Shown here: positions 8,801 through 16,474 of the stretch, in pieces
Position numbering within the stretch: position 1 is the stretch's first letter
Layout of the letters: each line of letters starts with the position of its first letter
DNA from: an uncultured Coriobacteriaceae bacterium
GTDB lineage: Bacteria > Actinomycetota > Coriobacteriia > Coriobacteriales > Atopobiaceae
DNA length: 41,065 nucleotides
NCBI GenBank assembly: GCA_902766445.1
Contig: CACXDP010000288.1
Coordinates: 1-41,065 of the forward strand
Direction of reading: 5' to 3'
Notes under the pieces: model-generated
What the model was told of the DNA's origin: nothing
Databases searched by the model: none
Seen by the model: only the letters and a program-made list of their open reading frames with translations
Program-made: the position numbers and the translations under genes

Positions 8801-9403
8801 CTCACCAAGCTCAGGCAGATCTGCTGTGACCCGCATCTCTTGTACGAGAACTACAAGGGAGGCTCGGCCAAGCTCGAGACTTGCGTGGAGCTGGTGCGAC
8901 AGGCGGTGGAGGGTGGCCACCAACTGCTGCTCTTCTCGCAGTTTACGAGCATGCTCGAGATCATCGGCCAGCGACTGAACAAGGAAAAGATCAGCTGGAT
9001 TACCCTCACCGGCTCGACGAGCAAAGAGGCACGTGTGCGACTGGTCGAGCGGTTCCAAGCAGGGGAGGTGCCGGTCTTTCTCATCTCCCTCAAGGCGGGC
9101 GGTACCGGTCTCAACTTGACGGCGGCCGCTGTGGTGATTCACTACGATCCGTGGTGGAACCTCGCTGCGCAGAACCAGGCGACGGACCGCACCCATCGCA
9201 TCGGGCAGACGCGCGAGGTGAGTGTCTTTAAGCTTATAGCAAAGGACACCATCGAGGAGCGCATCGTCAAGATGCAGGAGGCTAAACAGGACCTTGCAGA
9301 CACGGTGCTCGGAGGCGAAGCCGCCCAGAGCAGCGCCATCTCGCGCGATGACATCCTCGCCCTGCTTGACCACGATCCCACTGTGGGAAAGTGGTCACGT
9401 TAG
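5810..9403 (+). CDS. SWIM zinc-finger SNF2-family helicase/translocase
   Basis: This protein of about 1,197 residues has an N-terminal SWIM finger (CDC, nine residues, CKH) and a C-terminal SNF2 ATPase. ATPase motifs in order are YQSEGFKWL (Q-like), DDMGLGKT (Walker A), VVCPASLVYNW (Ia), LDEAQYVKN (DEAQ box), LTGTPIENRLLELWSIFDFL (III), KAGGTGLNL (V) and QATDRTHRIGQ (VI). Such proteins translocate on double-stranded DNA; bacterial members (HepA/RapA relatives) remodel DNA-protein complexes, but the partner here is unknown. The frame is open from 5453, across aroF on the other strand; I start at ATG 5810 because AAAGG lies six bases upstream, with ATG 5780, 5783 or 5804 as alternatives. It is divergent from aroF. 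Confidence 0.93.
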   Translation: MVVSGLLASIKREAALTTTYSRGSDLVRQGKVRSIHSERDPDIPGIIDVTGRVGGSGPADYSVMVALDLDNDMVFDHVCDCMAHVKYGGMCKHTVALALAYLEDAGYIDPPRPINRSSSRGAGYYVRPKPKAYTSPQIERLISDYAARTARELDREIPAPEVGGAPKELAELQCIILTADAAWRYSSSRDTWALGLKIIRGKTSYVVKSVADLVRAWRSGAVYSYGKKLEFAHRRQAFTPEANELLEFLSAMVDAQASLFAVQVSRGAGSYYESSPARVPQKTLPISTVQLMEVLRIVEGSKVVVEDYDMGRSYEQRKQRRTVVVRQADAELDVALAHGEADTYEIFVSPGELTPIYDGTTLALVGTKTLDICSQDFSRALGSFCAALLPARAPLRILERDMQGFCAAVLPALRAHTHLVAPEGVDGYLPPTPEFTFGIRLDHGFVTCDAKVSYGTTTMSLYEEVREGQVVRDARREMTAQRAVMAYFPEGGYDTPVYAHPLPKSYHLKRMSYSDYVHEVIGDDSFVPDDPFFYEDDDEAYFLLFTEGLARLAELGEVLLSERLRGVTVRSAPSVRVDASVRGGLLDLEVVSDDMDVSELVAYLSSYRRKQRFVRFSGGDIVRLDGSVGAIADLANGLGVEPEDLVDGPMELAANRTLFVDAILKRAEGVRFERNRAFRKIVRDFETVADADFTPPEVLRGVLRPYQSEGFKWLCTLGKSGFGGILADDMGLGKTLQLIAYLAHEKEEAEIGEPHGLYGEAQGSKADDLRDVTTPRKPSLVVCPASLVYNWRAEAERFAPDLEVACLVGTKAQRRVIIADASSYDLLVTSYDLMRRDVEDLCEQEFACVALDEAQYVKNHATKAAKAVRQLKADVRFALTGTPIENRLLELWSIFDFLMPGVLGSSESFARRFANPIGSGDEEVAENLRRLVGPFILRRNKRDVLRDLPDKSESEVLAIMEGEQDKLYRASATKLALSLKKQLPQEFASSRIKVLAELTKLRQICCDPHLLYENYKGGSAKLETCVELVRQAVEGGHQLLLFSQFTSMLEIIGQRLNKEKISWITLTGSTSKEARVRLVERFQAGEVPVFLISLKAGGTGLNLTAAAVVIHYDPWWNLAAQNQATDRTHRIGQTREVSVFKLIAKDTIEERIVKMQEAKQDLADTVLGGEAAQSSAISRDDILALLDHDPTVGKWSR

Positions 9404-9419
9404 TCCTTGGGTGGGTCCC

Positions 9420-9428
9420 TGCTATAAT
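9420..9428 (+). promoter_or_regulatory. Extended -10 promoter (TGCTATAAT)
   Basis: A perfect TATAAT at 9423-9428 is preceded by TGC, giving an extended -10 box. There is no good -35 (TTAGTC at 9400-9405 with a 17-base spacer), as is common with extended -10 promoters. It lies 40 bases before the start of the phospholipase-like gene and just after the SNF2 stop, so the next gene probably has its own transcript. Confidence 0.7.
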
Positions 9429-9467
9429 GCTTGCACGCTTGTACCTATGTGATGAGAGGAGACCGCA

Positions 9468-10418
9468 ATGCCCGCATTGCTAGCACATGATTTCTTTGCA
9501 CAGGACGCCTATGGTTCGGCACTTTCGACTGTTGACCTTTACGCACCTGACGAGCGTGACGCCTTTTTGCTGGGCAGCCAAGGCCCTGACCCGCTCTTTT
9601 ACCTGCTGCTCCTCCCGCCGCTCGATGACTTTAAGAGGCTTGGGTATCGCATGCACGACGAGAGTCCCAGCTCGTTGCTCGTGGCTATGCGGCAGGCGAC
9701 GGATGCGATTGATGAGAGCGGGCAACCCATCGCGCGAGCGTACCTGGCCGGTTTCGTCTGCCACTACCTGCTCGACCGTGCAATTCATCCGCTCGTAGGC
9801 TTCTGGGAACGTGGCATCTGCCAAGCGGGGGTGCTTGACCTCGACGCTAGCGATTCCTCGGCTGTGCATGCCGACGTCGAGCGTGATCTCGACGAGATGG
9901 TTCTCTTTGCCAAGCGTAACCAGACGATTCTCGCGTATCGGCCCTACGAAGAGGTGCTTCGTGCGAGCGATGAGGTGCTGAACATCATTGGCAAGCTGTA
10001 CTTCTCGGCGGTCGTGTCCGCTGTCGCTGGTGGTGAGCCGACGGCGGTGCGCGTGTTTCCCCTTGCCGTGCAGTGCTATCGACGCGCCATGTGGGCAATG
10101 TACTCTCCTCGTGGGATGAAGGCCAAAGTCGTAGGTGCCGTCGAGCGCTTGGCGATGCGCAGTCGCTACCCGATGTCCGCCACGATGGCGCATCGCGTGC
10201 GTGCCGAGGCAACGAGCGTCTACGCTAACGCCGATCACCGTCCGTGGCGTGACCCCTACACCGACGAGGTGCGCACAGAGTCGTTCTGGGATCTCTATGA
10301 GGGGGCACTTGCGCAGGCGGGTTCTGCCATCGCGACGGTATTGTCACCTGATTTTGACAAAGACGCTGCGGCGGAGCTAACGCTTGGTCTGAACTTCAGC
10401 GGAGAACCTGTGGAATAG
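9468..10418 (+). CDS. Zinc-dependent phospholipase C family protein
   Basis: This 316-residue protein has the layout of the zinc-dependent phospholipase C-like group common in Clostridia and Coriobacteriia. It has an N-terminal LLAHDFFAQD, then GSQGPDPLFY, a helix with AGFVCHYLLDRAIHP, and HADVERDLDEM. The His and Asp residues in these segments are the expected metal ligands. No signal peptide is visible, so it is probably cytoplasmic and its substrate is unknown. GAGAGGAG precedes the ATG, and its own extended -10 promoter lies upstream. The DUF218 gene follows closely and may be co-transcribed. Confidence 0.8.
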   Translation: MPALLAHDFFAQDAYGSALSTVDLYAPDERDAFLLGSQGPDPLFYLLLLPPLDDFKRLGYRMHDESPSSLLVAMRQATDAIDESGQPIARAYLAGFVCHYLLDRAIHPLVGFWERGICQAGVLDLDASDSSAVHADVERDLDEMVLFAKRNQTILAYRPYEEVLRASDEVLNIIGKLYFSAVVSAVAGGEPTAVRVFPLAVQCYRRAMWAMYSPRGMKAKVVGAVERLAMRSRYPMSATMAHRVRAEATSVYANADHRPWRDPYTDEVRTESFWDLYEGALAQAGSAIATVLSPDFDKDAAAELTLGLNFSGEPVE

Positions 10419-10476
10419 GGTGGCACTTCAAGCGCATCTCATGTGTACTGCCAGAAGCTACAGAATAGAGGTGAAT

Positions 10477-11955
10477 ATGACTCGCGATTCATCAGCTATG
10501 GAAACTCCCACCAAGGGCATCTGGAATCGTTTTCTGCTGCTGATACCGTTGCTCCTTGTGCTGGCGGTCACCTCGTATGTCTACATCCGTTCAAAGGCTG
10601 GAACGCTCGTGCTTAGCGGGTACTACTGGCCCGATGAGCATAACGCTAGCGCCTTGATAGCCACACCTACAACTCCCGGTGTGATCGAAGTGGATTCTGT
10701 CAAGATGCACCCGAGCGGGCTGGTAACCATCACCATGCATGCCGTGGGAGATGGCGCGACCGAGGTACTTCTCGAGTCGGCGGGATTCGAAATGGAGGCA
10801 CCATCCAAGACGCTGCCTGTCGAGGTGCACGACGGAATCGTCGTCGAAGGTGGTATCAACTTTGAGGGCTGGGGGATTATCCATGCGAGCCTTGTCGTGC
10901 TGCTTGCCGCACTTGCCGCGCTCTTCGCGAGTGCCTTCGTGAAGCTCTGGCGCGTCTCGTGGTATGGTTATACGATGGTCGCGAGCGGTGGCGGATTTGT
11001 GTTCTGCTTCTTTCAGTTCCTCTTTTTCCTGTCGCTTCTGATTTGGGGCAACAACCCGGAGTTCTATTTCTTTCTCCAAGACATTGCGGAGATGCCGACT
11101 TGGTTTGCGGCTGTGGCGCTCTTTCCCATGCTACCTTTGGCAGTTCTCGTCTCGCTCAGCAACATTGCCCTTATCCGGCATGAGGGAAGACGTCCTATCA
11201 ACTTGCTGGGTGTTGCCGCGAGCGTGGTATGGTTGGGGGCGTATGCCATTTGGTATATGTGGTCCGCAAGTTGGAGTGCGGTCTCGCTTGCCCTATCGCT
11301 CTTGGTTTCCACTGCCATTGCCTTTGGAGAGTGCCTGCTGCTATCCATTATGCTGTGCGCTTGGCTCGCCGCGTGCCATGAACCCAAGCATGGAATGGAC
11401 TACCTCGTGGTGCTCGGCTGTGGCATTCACAAAGATGGTACGCCATCTCCGCTTCTGGCTGGTCGTGTGGATAGAGCCTTCGCGTTCGATCAGGCGCGTC
11501 AGGAGCAGGGTGATCCAGCGGCGGTGTTTGTGCCGAGTGGGGGGCAAGGGCCTGACGAGCCATGTAGCGAGGCCGAGAGTATGGGTGAGTACCTAGTCTC
11601 TCGAAAAGGGGTGGAACGCGAACGCATCGCCTTGGAGGATCGCTCCACTACCACTCGCGAAAACATGGCCTTCTCTCGTGAGGTGATCGAGCGTCATGCG
11701 GGTCGTGATGCGAATGAGCTGCGTGTGGGCTTCTCCACCACTAACTATCACGTCTTTCGTGGATACGTGTGCGCTCACCAGGCGGGGATGCGCGTCGAGG
11801 GCATAGGGAGCAAGACGAAGTACTACTTCTGGCCCAATGCCTTCCTGCGCGAGTTCGTGGGGCTCCTCGCGGCGCAATGGCAGTCTCTGTTGCAGACCTA
11901 TCTCATCATTGCTGCAATCTACCTGATTGCCAGTTACATCGTTAGGTCAGTGTGA
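10477..11955 (+). CDS. Membrane protein with YdcF/DUF218 domain
   Basis: The call is 492 residues from ATG 10477, which has AGAGGTG upstream; GTG 10420 in the same frame lacks a site. One membrane segment lies near residues 19-37, followed by an outer loop, then about five more helices (for example IIHASLVVLLAALAALFA and AVSLALSLLVSTAIAFG). The C-terminal half is a DUF218 domain: DYLVVLGCGIHKDG, PSGGQGPDE, SEAESMGEYL, EDRSTTTRENMAFS and STTNYHVFR, followed by a final hydrophobic helix. DUF218 proteins such as SanA and YdcF affect envelope integrity in Enterobacteria, but the biochemical role is poorly defined. The N-terminal portion is not recognised. Confidence 0.8.
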   Translation: MTRDSSAMETPTKGIWNRFLLLIPLLLVLAVTSYVYIRSKAGTLVLSGYYWPDEHNASALIATPTTPGVIEVDSVKMHPSGLVTITMHAVGDGATEVLLESAGFEMEAPSKTLPVEVHDGIVVEGGINFEGWGIIHASLVVLLAALAALFASAFVKLWRVSWYGYTMVASGGGFVFCFFQFLFFLSLLIWGNNPEFYFFLQDIAEMPTWFAAVALFPMLPLAVLVSLSNIALIRHEGRRPINLLGVAASVVWLGAYAIWYMWSASWSAVSLALSLLVSTAIAFGECLLLSIMLCAWLAACHEPKHGMDYLVVLGCGIHKDGTPSPLLAGRVDRAFAFDQARQEQGDPAAVFVPSGGQGPDEPCSEAESMGEYLVSRKGVERERIALEDRSTTTRENMAFSREVIERHAGRDANELRVGFSTTNYHVFRGYVCAHQAGMRVEGIGSKTKYYFWPNAFLREFVGLLAAQWQSLLQTYLIIAAIYLIASYIVRSV

Positions 11956-11966
11956 GGCATATGGAG

Positions 11967-11984
11967 GAGACTGTCCCCTTTGTA
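11967..11984. repeat. Degenerate partial copy of the GGGGACTGTCCCC repeat
   Basis: The bases at 11967-11979 match 12 of 13 with 2550-2562 of the perfect palindrome, and a TGTAC follows, as in the full element. The second arm is missing. It lies just downstream of the DUF218 gene, as an eroded REP-type relic would. Confidence 0.5.
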
Positions 11985-12084
11985 CGCCTTGATAATTAAG
12001 GTGCCTGTGACAAGCTTGTAATGCTTGGCGAATGGATGTAAAGTTGTCCTTGTGTGTAACGTTCAGGGGAGAGGGCAGCCACAG

Positions 12085-13845
12085 ATGAGGAAGTATCTCG
12101 ACACCATCGAGAGTCCTGCCGATGTGCGTCGGTTGTCCTTGGATGCGCTTGAGACGCTGAGCGAAGAGATACGCGCTGCGCTGATTCGCGCTGTTCCGGT
12201 GACGGGTGGTCATCTGGGTCCTAACCTCGGCTTCGTGGAGGCTACGGTCGCGCTCCACTACGTCTTTGACACCCCGCGCGACAAGCTCGTCTTTGATGTC
12301 TCACATCAGTGCTATACCCACAAGATGCTTACCGGTCGCAAACAGGCCTACCTAGATCCAGACCGCTACAACGCATTCACCGGCTTCACGAATCCTTCCG
12401 AGAGCGAATACGACATCTTTCGTGCTGGTCACACCTCTCAGGCTGTGAGCTTGGCTCTCGGCCTTGCCAAGGCTCGCGACCTCTGCGGCCAGGCGCACAA
12501 CGTTGTCGCGGTGCTCGGTGACGGGGCGCTCAGTGGTGGCGAGGCTTTCGAAGGGCTTGACAATGCAGCTGTCATCGGGACGAACCTCATCGTAATCTTC
12601 AACGACAACGATATGTCCATCGCGCCGAATTCGGGCGGTGTCTATGGCAACCTCCGTGAGCTTCGTGAGACGCAGGGTGTGGCCAAGGAGAACTTCTTTC
12701 ACGCGCTAGGCTTCGACTATCGCTACGTGGAGGAGGGCAACGACGTTCGTTCCCTCGTCGAAGCCTTTGAAGGCGTGCGCGACATAGATCACCCGGTTGT
12801 GGTGCATATCCATACGCGCAAGGGCAAGGGTCTGCCATGGGCTGAGGCTAATCCCGAGGCGGCTCATATGGTGGCGGCAGGTACGGATGTGAGCGATGCC
12901 GTTCCCACAGTCGCTCCGGTGCAGGAGTCGCCCACCTATCAGCAGCTTACGCGTGACTATCTGAGCCAGAAACTTGCTGCAGACCCGAACGTAGTGATTG
13001 TCAACGCTGGTGCTCCCTCGGGCGTGGGGCTGACACCGGAGTTTCGCGCTGGCTGTGGTAGGCAGTTCGTGGACACGGGCATCACCGAGCAGCATGCGGT
13101 TGCCTTCTCCGCGGGGCTTGCGCGGGGTGGTGCCAAGCCAGTCTTTATGGTGATGGCGTCCTTTCTGCAGCGCTCCTTCGACCAGCTCGTGCAGGAGCTG
13201 GGGCTCAACCGCTCTCCTGCCACGGTGCTCGTCTTTGGCGCGGGTTTCTACGACATCGATGCCACACATGCGGGAACGCTTGACATCGTGATGACGGGCA
13301 ACGTTCCTGGCATTACGTGCCTGGCTCCTGCGACTAAGGCGGAGTATCTCTCGATGCTTGACTGGTCGATTGACCAAGACGAACGCCCAGTTGTGATACG
13401 CGTGCCCGAGCGGATTATCGAGGGCGAAGATGGATTCGATAGGGCTCGTCCGGGCGGCTGGCATCTCGCGCAGAAGGGCAAGCGGGTGTGTTTTCTCTCC
13501 ATCGGGAGTACTGTTGAGCTGGCACGGGGCGCTGCAAAGCTTCTCGATGAGCGAGACGGTATCTGTGCCACCATCGTGGAGGCGCTCAATTACTCGAGCT
13601 TCGACGAGCACCTACTCGATGGGCTGCTCTATGATCACGATGTGGTTGTGACACTCGAGGCGGGCATTCTCTGCGGTGGTTTTGGCGAGAAGGTCGCGCG
13701 CTATTTCGGCAAGACGCCCATGCGGGTGATGTGTTACGGAGGAAAGAAAGAGTTCCTCGATCGTGTACCGACCGATGAGTTCTTCCAAATCTATCACTTC
13801 ACAGCCGAGGACATCGTAGCTGACCTCGAGGCGCTGGGAAGCTAG
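12085..13845 (+). CDS. dxs: 1-deoxy-D-xylulose-5-phosphate synthase
   Basis: This thiamine-diphosphate enzyme condenses pyruvate with glyceraldehyde-3-phosphate, the first MEP-pathway step toward isoprenoids. Motifs are GGHLGPNLG, DVSHQCYTHKMLTG, the ThDP signature GDGALSGGEAFEGLDN followed by NDND, and GITEQHAVAFSAGLA in the central pyrimidine-binding domain. A transketolase C-terminal domain follows. At 586 residues it is somewhat shorter than the common 620-640 residue forms, resembling the short Firmicutes-type Dxs. ATG 12085 is preferred, with GGGGAGAGGG about nine bases upstream; an in-frame ATG at 12025 lacks a site. It is five bases upstream of the Vsr start. Confidence 0.93.
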   Translation: MRKYLDTIESPADVRRLSLDALETLSEEIRAALIRAVPVTGGHLGPNLGFVEATVALHYVFDTPRDKLVFDVSHQCYTHKMLTGRKQAYLDPDRYNAFTGFTNPSESEYDIFRAGHTSQAVSLALGLAKARDLCGQAHNVVAVLGDGALSGGEAFEGLDNAAVIGTNLIVIFNDNDMSIAPNSGGVYGNLRELRETQGVAKENFFHALGFDYRYVEEGNDVRSLVEAFEGVRDIDHPVVVHIHTRKGKGLPWAEANPEAAHMVAAGTDVSDAVPTVAPVQESPTYQQLTRDYLSQKLAADPNVVIVNAGAPSGVGLTPEFRAGCGRQFVDTGITEQHAVAFSAGLARGGAKPVFMVMASFLQRSFDQLVQELGLNRSPATVLVFGAGFYDIDATHAGTLDIVMTGNVPGITCLAPATKAEYLSMLDWSIDQDERPVVIRVPERIIEGEDGFDRARPGGWHLAQKGKRVCFLSIGSTVELARGAAKLLDERDGICATIVEALNYSSFDEHLLDGLLYDHDVVVTLEAGILCGGFGEKVARYFGKTPMRVMCYGGKKEFLDRVPTDEFFQIYHFTAEDIVADLEALGS

Positions 13846-13850
13846 CTCCC

Positions 13851-14360
13851 GTGGCCGAGGTGAGCATCGCCACACGCCATGTGATGCAGGCAAACAAAAG
13901 CAAGAACACCAAGCCCGAGCTGCTTGTGCGTCAAGCTCTGCGCGCAGCGGGACTCCCGGGCTATCGACTTCACTGGAAGAAGTGCCCCGGCAGACCGGAC
14001 GTGTGCTATCCGGGACGCAAGGTGGCAATATTCGTGAATGGTTGCTTCTGGCATCGCTGCCCGCATTGTAACCTCCCGATGCCAAAGAGCAATGTGCCCT
14101 TCTGGGAGGCAAAGTTCGCGCGCAACAAGGCCCGCGATGCCCGCAATCACGAGGCGCTGGTCGATGCAGGTTGGACGGTGCTCGTGGTGTGGGAGTGTGC
14201 GCTCAAGAAGGGCCGCTTCGAATCCACGATGTCTCGCTTGGTGCGCGAGATTGAGCTTGCTTCGGTGGGACTGCGCCCCGAGGGTCGCGTCGTAGAAGTG
14301 GGTTACCTCAAGCCTTGGCAGCTCCGCGTAGTGTGGAAGCGCCGGCATGGGCGGCGTTAG
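13851..14360 (+). CDS. vsr: Very short patch repair endonuclease (Vsr)
   Basis: This 169-residue DNA mismatch endonuclease resembles E. coli Vsr, which nicks next to T:G mismatches formed by deamination of 5-methylcytosine. Visible features are SKNTKPELLVRQAL, GRPDV (the catalytic Asp region), VAIFVNGCFWHRCPHC (zinc and active-site His/Cys) and VLVVWECAL (a further zinc Cys). The GTG start at 13851 has no strong ribosome binding site and lies five bases after dxs, so translation may be coupled. There is no cytosine methyltransferase gene in the window, although Vsr usually sits beside one. Confidence 0.9.
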   Translation: MAEVSIATRHVMQANKSKNTKPELLVRQALRAAGLPGYRLHWKKCPGRPDVCYPGRKVAIFVNGCFWHRCPHCNLPMPKSNVPFWEAKFARNKARDARNHEALVDAGWTVLVVWECALKKGRFESTMSRLVREIELASVGLRPEGRVVEVGYLKPWQLRVVWKRRHGRR

Positions 14361-14430
14361 GGTGAGTGGAAGATGCTGGTGAGTATACGAGGACGCCGAT
14401 GCCTTGAGGCCCACAAAGTTATGGCATGAA

Positions 14431-14550
14431 TCGAGTGCGTGGTTCTTGTCATCCTCAAGGCCCCGAGTGCGTGGTTCGACGTCCGAATCACGCACTCGGG
14501 CATTTGGCGATGACGTAAACCACGCACTCGATTCCGAATCACGCACTCGG
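14431..14550. repeat. Nested array of five 14-bp inverted repeats (REP/BIME-like)
   Basis: A unit of form YCGAGTGCGTGRTT occurs five times: plus orientation at 14431-14444 and 14463-14476, minus orientation at 14486-14499, 14518-14531 and 14537-14550. The copies at 14431 and 14518 are exact reverse complements, and those at 14463 and 14486 differ at one base, so they can fold as an inner and an outer hairpin. The spacing is irregular, unlike a CRISPR array. The location between genes and the paired orientation fit a BIME-type assembly of REP units. Confidence 0.75.
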
Positions 14551-14556
14551 TCGCCC

Positions 14557-14580
14557 ACCACGGGAATCATCCCTCGTGGT
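14557..14580. repeat. Hairpin after the repeat array
   Basis: ACCACG at 14557-14562 and CGTGGT at 14575-14580 form a stem, extended inward by GGGA/TCCC pairing with a small bulge. There is no T-tract, so a terminator role is uncertain; it may be part of the same repeat assembly or terminate the dxs-vsr transcript. Confidence 0.45.
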
Positions 14581-14834
14581 CACGTCCCATGCCTTGCGGG
14601 CGTGAGGGGGCGGCTCCTTGCGCGTGTCCTCGACCCGTTCACGCCAGTGTTAATTAGATATGTTTTACCCGCAAGAAAGCCGTGTGGTCATTGTACAAGT
14701 GCCCTAGCAGAGGACTCGTACCATGGTTTTCGCGTCGGGGAGATGCATTCCCAGCGTGCGGCTTGTGTTGCGTTCAGTGTCAGCGCTACGTCAGTACAAG
14801 TATTGGCTTCGGGACTTCGAAAGAAGGAAAGACT

Positions 14835-16469
14835 ATGGCGTTTCATTGCGTGAGTTGCAACGGATCGATGGCGTTCGACCCGGCTTCCCAGCAAATGGTA
14901 TGCGAGCACTGTGGTGCCACCTGCGCACCTGGTGACTTCGTCGTCGGGAAGGCCGACACAGGCGTTCCCGATGTCGCCATGGCTCGCTTCTCTTGCCAGA
15001 GCTGCGGCACGGAGCTGGAGGCGACGGACGACTCCATGATTGGCCTCTGCCCATTTTGCGGTGGTCAAAGCTTGGTGATGGACGCCGGTGGGGGCTTACG
15101 CGTCGAGGGAATCCTACCCTTCCGTGTGGGCAGGGAGGACTGCCAACGTCTGTATAGCGAGTTTACCGAGGGAATCCACTATCTCCCGGATGACTTCGGG
15201 GATGCGCGGCACCTAGAGAACTTCACGGGCATCTACGTGCCCTTCTATCAGTACGACGTAGAGTTTGGTGACGCATCGATTGAGGGCATACAGACCGTGG
15301 GAATGTCGGGCGGCTACGACGAGATACGGTATTATCACATCGTGGGGAGGGCCGATGGGCCCTGTCTCCATGGCCCGACCTTCGATGCCAGCAGCTATTT
15401 GGACGACGAGCTAGCCGCACGCATAATGCCCTATGACATGAGCAAGTTGTGTCGATACAACCCCGCATATCTCGCGGGCTTCTATGCGGACACCCCGACG
15501 GTCGGGCTCGGGCACTACGTCGCGGATGCATAGGCCCATGCCCAGAGGGTGGCCATCCATGAGATAGCGGCGCATCTGAAGAAGAGGAAGCGTCCCATTG
15601 TTGTGGCCGAGAATGCGTCATCGGTAGATGCCAAGGTCGTAGGACGTCATTGCGTGCTGCTGCCCATGTGGTTCCTCACCTGGCGCAAGGGCGATCGTGT
15701 GGCGTATGCGGTGATAAACGGCCAGTCTGGTAAGGTTTCCTCAGACCTGCCGGTGGACATGCGCACGTTTTGGAAGGTCGGCGCCGTCATTGCGACTACC
15801 ATATTCATCCTACTCGAGCTCTTAGTCCAACCCACCCCGCTCGTCACTTCGCTCATGAGCCTTGTCGCCGCCCTCTGCATGGCTGGCGGTATCCGCAGGG
15901 AGGGCGAGGCGGAGTATGTGCGCCAAACGCATCTCAACGACAAGGGCTGGTGGGGAAGCGGGGACGAGGATGCTGAGGTACTTCGTGAGAGTGGGCTTCA
16001 AGTCGAGAGGTCCGCTGAGAAGAACAGGAAATTTTGGTTTCGATTGCGTGTAGTAGGGCTCTTCTTGCTGGCAGTATCGGTGACTGTCCTCTTCACGGAT
16101 TTCATCTCGGATCCGCGTGGTGGGTTTTCCGCGTTCGTCAGTTCCCTTGGGTGGTGTGCTGTCGTGCTGCAATGGGTCTTGCCGCCTGTCGTGGGAGGCT
16201 ATGCCATAAGCGTCGTCAGGCGAATCGAGGGCTGGCATCGAGAGGTTCCGTCCATGCGAGATGCACTCACTTCCTCCGTGGTGCTGCTCGTGAGCGTGAT
16301 CATCAACGCTGGCATCACGTATGCGTCGCCGGTGAACGATGAGTGGTACTACCTAGGGGACGAGCTGTGTGTTGCGGGGCTGGTGTACGCGTCCGTGGGC
16401 ATGATGCGCATCTACAACCAGAGCACCACTCGCCCGCTTCCCAGGCTCTTTGGGCGAGAGGAGGTGTAG
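14835..16469 (+). pseudogene. TFIIB-type zinc-ribbon membrane protein split by an in-frame TAG
   Basis: ATG 14835 (AAGAAGGAAAG upstream) opens a frame with two zinc ribbons, CVSC...CEHC and CQSC...CPFC, then a soluble domain including FTGIYVPFYQYDVEF and NPAYLAGFYAD. A TAG at 15531-15533 stops it at residue 232. The same frame continues with no shift for 311 codons: AHAQRVAIHEIA, LLPMWFLTWRKGDRVAYAV and VNGQSGKV-like text, then several membrane helices ending near VGMMRIYNQ. In related proteins as I recall them, AGFYAD and PVWFLxYRxKDRVAYAxVNGQTGKV belong to one polypeptide, so this is one gene with a nonsense codon. If it is translated as two pieces, the second could start at GTG 15549. TPM-domain proteins often sit beside this family, as here. 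Confidence 0.75.
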
Positions 16470-16474
16470 GACGC

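Larger units (their letters stand above)
14361..14834. other. 474-base gene-free stretch with repeat array and leader region
   Basis: This interval has no supported gene. Its left half holds the 14-bp inverted-repeat array (14431-14550) and a hairpin (14557-14580). Its right half is AT-richer around 14650-14670 and contains a TTGTACAAGTGCCC motif at 14691-14704. A promoter for the downstream zinc-ribbon gene is expected here, but I cannot place it with confidence. Open frames crossing it on either strand are Arg/His-rich shadows. Confidence 0.6.

Noticed and set aside
14431-14550. Regularly repeated 14-mers resembling a CRISPR array
   Set aside because: Copies are in both orientations with irregular 9-31 base spacing and no cas genes nearby.
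15531-15533. TAG decoded as pyrrolysine
   Set aside because: No Pyl methyltransferase or pyl genes are seen, and this protein family is not known to use it; a nonsense mutation is simpler.
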